The notes beneath the pieces were generated by a model that saw only the letters and a list, made by a program, of their open reading frames with translations, was not told where the DNA came from and did no database searches. DNA of 64,000 bases from Cryptomeria japonica (Eukaryota > Streptophyta > Pinopsida > Cupressales > Cupressaceae). A program made the translations under genes and the position numbers. The stretch covers positions 408,052,889-408,116,888 of the forward strand of contig NC_081408.1 of assembly GCF_030272615.1 (NCBI RefSeq), in the 5' to 3' direction. Positions 59,379 to 64,000 of the stretch are shown here, one piece after another; position 1 is the stretch's first letter; every line of letters begins with the position of its first letter.

Positions 59379-60848
59379 TGTAGACGTATAAAAATGACCA
59401 AATTCCTAAATGAATATTTTATGTTCATTTCTCTATTTGATTAAATCCAATTTAATTAAATTATCCACATTCTTCTATTTTATTAAGTAAATTACTCAAT
59501 TTATTTAAATTAAATTCACTATACCCATTTAATGAATAAATCATTTTATTCAAATAAATCCTCCTATCCACTTTTAATTAAATTCAAATTTAATTAAATA
59601 AGTTATCCCAAATTGAATAAATCTAATTTATTTAATTTCTCCAAATTGCAACCAAATTGAATGAAATTCTTTATTTCAATTAAATCCTATTATCTCTCCA
59701 TCCACTTGCAAAATCCCAAACCCCTTCGTAATCCCTTCTAGAATCTTCTAATCGCTTCTAATTAACCTAACCCTCCTCTAAATTTTGTCACATCCCTAAG
59801 CAAAGGGAAGTCACTTCTCAAAAACCTTAAAGTCTTTGATAACCATTGAAGGTTTTCAACCTTCAACCACTAAAACCCTTAAAGTCTTTGAAAACCATTA
59901 AAGGCTTCCAATCTTCAACCACTTAATCCCCAAAGTCTCCAATAACCATTAATGGTTAATTCAAACCTTCCCACATGGTTAAAACATTTGTTTTGACTCA
60001 ACCTCTATCCAACCCAAGGGTCTCATCAGGCCATTAATGCTTTGACCATGATTATCTCTTAATCATTTGCACAAAGGTTTATCCTTGGATTAACTCTTAA
60101 TCCAATGGGTAAGCCTAACTTAGACTTGACCCTTAGCCTTTAGATAACCATGAGGTCTTCTCAGGCCTCTAATGCCTCCAACCTCTTCTCTCAACCCAAT
60201 CCTATGTTGACACTTGTCACCATTTCATTGGTACAAATTGTGCACATGGATCCCCAACTTTCAAACCTGGCCCTTGATTAAACCTTTCAATCTTGACCAT
60301 CCATTGCCCTGTTTGTGCTATAAATAGAGCCCTTATTCCTCCATTCTTAACAATCATCTTTCAAATTTGAAGCATTATACTTATGCTCAAATACTTTCAA
60401 GCTTTTTCATCATCTTTATGCTCTTCATTTAGCCTCTTTTAGATCTAATATGCATGCTTAGATTACTTTCTTTATCGTTTTAGCTCAATCATAGACTAAA
60501 TATAGTATGCTAGGATAGTATTCATACTAACCTCGTCATCTTATCATCCAGTTTATTGCATTTTAGTATCATACATAACTTAACATCCATCTCATACTAG
60601 AATCAATTAAAAGAATCTCTCGTTCTCATATTTGCCATCCCCAAACCATTTTGCTCAGTAATCTGAGAGCAAAAACGTTGGTTTGAGGGACATTGTGAGA
60701 TAGAGAACCATGGGACCCTCCTTGGGAAGCTGAGTAACACTACGTTACTCCATAGCTTGCATCAAGAAGTCCTGTGTGTGTGTGTGGACTAGTTTTCTAT
60801 AATAATTTTCACATATTGAGTTTTATTTGACCACTTTTCCCGCATACA
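59379..60848 (+). mobile_element. Solo LTR nested in the reverse transcriptase, 1470 bp, target duplication GTTCC
   Basis: It begins TGTAGACGTATAAAAATG, ends TTCCCGCATACA and is flanked by GTTCC at 59374-59378 and 60849-60853. A TATA box (TATAAATAG, 60319-60327) gives plus orientation. It separates the GTFC segment (about 60860) from MPFRLKNARATYQ (59370) of one polymerase domain, which proves it inserted after the Tat element. No internal domain remains. Confidence 0.92.
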
Positions 60849-60894
60849 GTTCCAACAGAAGGTTCCCCATGCATAGGTGAAAGCTATCTTTTCT

Positions 60895-62675
60895 TGATCT
60901 CTAGGAGCTAGTTTGATCTGATTATAACCAGAGAATCCATCCATTAGTGATTACATCTCATATCCAGCAATCATATCCACTATCATATCAATGTTAGGCA
61001 ATGCAAAATCATCTTTTGGAAATGCTTTATTGAGATCCTTGAAGTCTGTGCAAACCCTAATAGATTTGCCTGCCTTTGATACAGGTACTATGTTTGAAAT
61101 CCATTCTACGTAGTCGATTGCTATGATAAATCCATCTTTTAGCAATTTTTCTAGCTCAGCTTTGACTAACAATGCCACATGAGGGTGCATCTTGTAGAGT
61201 TTTTGCTTGACTGGTTTCACTCCTGGTGTAATAGAAAGATGGTGCATGATGAGATCAGGATCTAGACCGGACATATCAGAGTATGTCCATGCAAAATTGA
61301 TCTTCTTTTCTAGGAAGAGATTGTTGAAATATTTTAACTCTTCTACTGATAATGATTGAGCTAAGTGGATGATATCTGGTGTCTCTTGACTCCCAATATT
61401 TACTGGCTGAGTTGGTTCAATCAATATAGAAGACCTTTCCTGAAAATGACTTGGCAGTATATCAAGTATCTCACCTTCAAGTGCCTCAGAGAGGTTTTCA
61501 CCCTTAGGTACGTCCTTTATTTTTTCTCTTTTTGATTCTGATGCCATCACAATGTGGTTTTCGCCATCAGATCTTTTATTTTTCTTCGTTTGGTTTTTGT
61601 GACTAAGATACTTGATATCTGTTTCAGTCATGTTCTCACTTTGTTCGCTGGTGGAAGAGTCCATTGGTTCAACTGCATTGAGGTAGTAGGCTAACATATA
61701 GTCATTGGCAAAGATAGGTACATTCATAGGTTGGTTTTGGAGAGTACAGTCAATTAGTTCAGGATGTACCAAAGATAAATTTTGGATAGGTTTGAGAGAG
61801 TTAATGTTATTATCATCATAACTTCGAATCGACAAGTCGAGTTCTAGAAGACTACCTTGCGTAAATGTCTTGAGACCAGGAATAGTTACAACATGATTAT
61901 TGAAGTGCACATTAATATTTAGTTGACCAAATCCAATAGACCTACTCGTAGCAATGTTTTCTACACTAGGCTGGACTACATAGCGTGATTCGATAGTAAC
62001 AAGATCAGTAGACAGATTCCTGACATCCGTGACAGAGGAGTCAGAGTTTGATGCTGAATAGGTATTATCATCAATAAGAGTGTTGTTGGAGTCATCATAG
62101 TCATAAGAGGGAGTTTCTGACTCTTCTTCAAGTGATTGAGTGAATGTATGTATAGTGTTAACACCTACATCTTTGATGCTACAAGTTCCTTTGTGATTTG
62201 GTTCATTTATCACTTGTATCTGACATACCTATTGATATAACCTTGATGGCTCCATGAACTTCTATCTTCTACTCCATTCAACTTCTTCTGGACTAATGAC
62301 TGGTTCTGTTTCTGTAGCTTCCAATTCTTTTTGTGTAGTGCCATACCTGATTTTTTTTGTCCTATTAGAGAGAGACATAGTAGGTAAAGAATTTTCTTGT
62401 GTCCTTCCTTCTTTCAGCTTTCATTCATAGTCTTCTTCTCTTTTTAATATGATTTCTTCTATCTCCGTTTGTAGTTTTAAGCGTATCAACTCTTGTGTTT
62501 CATTTGTGATACCATTAGACTCTTCTGGAGTTTTTGTACTAGATGTATTTAAGAGATGATCTGGACCCCATTCATACTCATTCGAGTCAGTTTCTGAATC
62601 ATCTCCTTGTTGTCTACCAGTGTATGTGACTGGAATTTTCAGTGGTGCAAATAATTCCCTGATTCTTTCTACCTC
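60895..62675 (-). pseudogene. Tat linker and N-terminal part of reverse transcriptase
   Basis: A 420-residue frame (62213-60951) starts with a poorly conserved Ser/Asp/Asn-rich linker. It enters the polymerase with FAWTYSDMSGLDPDLIMHHL, then KPVKQKLYKMHP, then LLKDGFI and NIVPVSKAGKSIRVCTDFKDLNKAFPKDDFALPNID, the fingers and first palm motif. It runs, past one stop, into SGYNQIK-type text at about 60900 and on into the GTFC segment at about 60855. Ahead of it (62675-62214) lies further linker text with stops. Confidence 0.8.
62214..62675 (-). other. Variable linker between G-patch and reverse transcriptase
   Basis: Minus-strand text rich in Glu/Lys/Ser with stops. It shows no domain. Its position matches the variable spacer of the polyprotein. 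Confidence 0.4.
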
Positions 62676-63017
62676 TTATCTCATATCCTCTAGGACTTCT
62701 ACTCCTTGTAATGTTGTAGCTGATACCATTGGGACTTGAGTACTAACTGTTTCCTCTCTCTTGATTGATAATTCTTTTTGTTCTTTTTCATACTCTTCTT
62801 GAGTCTGTTGAGTGTTTACTTCCTGTGATAGTGAAGGCAATGCCTTTTTCTTCCACCTAAACTTAGAAGCATGTTTTTGGTCTGATGTCTTTCCTGGATT
62901 ATATCCCAGTCCAGCTTTGTCATTTGCAGACTTTGTTTGTAGATAAATGGGTTCAATAATTCCTTCTTGATTTTTGCTTAGAGGACCAGTACCCGAATAT
63001 CCCATACATTGAATCAT
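62676..63017 (-). pseudogene. G-patch domain between protease and reverse transcriptase
   Basis: The 113-residue minus frame begins MIQCMGYSGTGPLSKNQEGI and later has KAGLGYNPG. Together they give the G-patch pattern (M-G-x-x-x-G-x-G-x-G, spacing, G-L-G-Y), with one glycine of the core replaced (GPLS for GLG). A Lys/Arg-rich and Glu-rich tail follows. In betaretroviruses a G-patch sits directly after the protease and aids reverse transcription; here the position is the same. A related motif lies at 26291-26170 in the polymerase-less element. Confidence 0.65.
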
Positions 63018-63159
63018 TTTATATCCTGGACCATACTGTGTTGGAGAAATCTTACAATGTCTTACTTCTTTGTTTTCACCATCTTCTTTGAAAAGCCATT
63101 TGAGAACAAAATCCTCTTCTATTTCATCTGTAAGGGAAGTAGATTGTACAAAGAGACCG

Positions 63160-64000
63160 TCATATATGACATTTGGAGCGGAAGTCTATGGCTTCATAGC
63201 CTCTGATGGTTTTCCTGACTGTCTGGGTGATGGAGGAAGAGAAATGAGTGAAAGTACTGGTTCTATCTTGTATCCATCCATACCAGTATCTGTGATTTAA
63301 TTTATTTTCTAAGTCCTTCATCAAGGTTTCTGAAATTTCAGTTGTAGAAGCTGCTCTATTATGAGGCACAAAGTTATCAACACTCTTTGTCAATGCATTG
63401 CAGGGAGAGTTTGTATCAGAAGGAATATTGACTTCAACCCCGTTATAAGGAAATTTTAAGCACTGATGATATGTAGATGGAACTGCCTTCATTTCATGAA
63501 TCCATGGCCTGCCCAGTAAGATGTTGTATGACAGAGGAAGATCAAGCACCTAAAAAATAACATCCCTTTCTACAGGTCCTACTCTGATTGGTAATAGTAC
63601 CAGACCTTTAGAGGTTCTTTCTTCTTCATCATAAGCTTTTATTGTTATTTTCTTGGCCGAATAAATGAAATTTTCAGAAAAGCCCAGCTGTGTAAGCAAA
63701 TTATAGGTACAAATATTCAACCCAATGCCTCCATCTATCAAAACACGTTTAACTTGGTGTTTATGGATCATAGCTTCAATGTGCAATGGCTAGTTATGTG
63801 GGCGATTCAGTGAGTTGTCATCTTCTTCAGAGAAAGTGAGATAATGAGGCGAAGTCAAGTGACCCACCATAGATTACACCGATTGATATCTAAATGTTTT
63901 GGGACATTAGTTGTGAGCAACACTTTGTCCAGGATCTCTTTATGAGCAGAAGAGATTTTGAGCAATTCAAAGATGGAGGTTTTAGCATTCATTCTTTTTC
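63160..64000 (-). pseudogene. Tat gag end and aspartic protease
   Basis: Text before 63786 (ISSAHKEILDKVLLTTNVPKH, then HYLTFSEED) is the conserved run-in to the protease in Tat elements. The protease frame (63786-63550) has VLIDGGIGLNICTYNLL, where the catalytic D-S/T-G motif reads D-G-G. It continues after a stop with [17 protein letters not shown] and LKFPYNG (63549-63160), the flap and end of the domain. The enzyme normally cuts the polyprotein during particle maturation. The Gly in place of Ser/Thr and the stop argue it is inactive. Confidence 0.75.

Larger units (their letters stand above)
56653..64000 (-). mobile_element. Ty3/gypsy element of the Tat lineage, gag-pol part (continues past the right edge)
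   Basis: Minus-strand order: end of gag (64000-63790), protease, G-patch, linker, reverse transcriptase (interrupted by a solo LTR), RNase H, a second archaeal-type RNase H, integrase. The extra RNase H before integrase defines the Tat clade (Ogre/Retand type). The 3' LTR is at 51585 and the PMD gene lies in between in opposite orientation. Numerous stops and frameshifts mean no full polyprotein. The 5' LTR and most of gag lie outside the window. Confidence 0.85.

Overview
This is nuclear DNA of a seed plant. The best guess is a conifer or other gymnosperm, from the very low gene density, the layered LTR retrotransposons and the Tat-type Ty3/gypsy elements; that assignment is inference. There is no prokaryotic or organellar signature. 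Only one intact host gene is visible, a seven-exon LisH-domain gene at 398-3786 whose splice sites and phases can be followed to the stop codon. Everything else is repeats, degraded genes or AT-rich filler.

Layout. 1-4.2 kb: LisH gene. 4.2-6.65 kb: AT-rich spacer. 6668-6904: a tRNA-derived SINE with a perfect 13-bp target duplication. 7.15-11.56 kb: a frameshifted L1-type LINE on the minus strand. 11558-12820 and 13080-14420: two solo LTRs, each with a perfect 5-bp target duplication (AGATT, TACAT). 15.87-16.31 kb: an RTE-like reverse-transcriptase scrap. 16.3-18.5 kb: a decayed coiled-coil ORF. 18.7-35.67 kb: a minus-strand, apparently non-autonomous LTR element arranged LTR-internal-LTR-internal (LTRs at 34736-35672 and 22153-23098). 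Its internal domain carries a proline-rich ORF with a G-patch and no polymerase. The longer internal copy was hit by two solo LTRs (27414-28621 and a 3.6-kb one at 30413-34031). 35.7-43.1 kb: spacer with Ty1/copia gag-protease remains, a second SINE, a PPR-like scrap and a short LTR-like unit. 43.1-46.7 kb: a plus-strand decayed ORF behind a GC-rich leader with a long G run. 46.75-49.95 kb: the 3' half of a minus-strand LTR element from the same LTR family as the 27.4-kb solo LTR. 50.3-64 kb: a Tat-lineage Ty3/gypsy element on the minus strand. It has its 3' LTR at the left, gag-pol running off the right edge, and a solo LTR (59379-60848) inside its reverse transcriptase.

The most interesting biology is in the Tat element. 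Between integrase and the 3' LTR it carries an additional gene on the opposite strand encoding a plant mobile domain (PMD) protein, with its own TATA box, a short first exon, a 465-bp intron and a coiled-coil tail. It also has a G-patch domain between protease and reverse transcriptase, the same relative place as in some retroviruses. The polymerase-less element at 23-35 kb has a related G-patch and a similar 3' region, so it may depend on, or derive from, a Tat relative. All retroelement reading frames in the window are broken. Boundaries given to the base rest on TG...CA ends plus target duplications; those given as approximate rest on where coding similarity or repeat homology fades.
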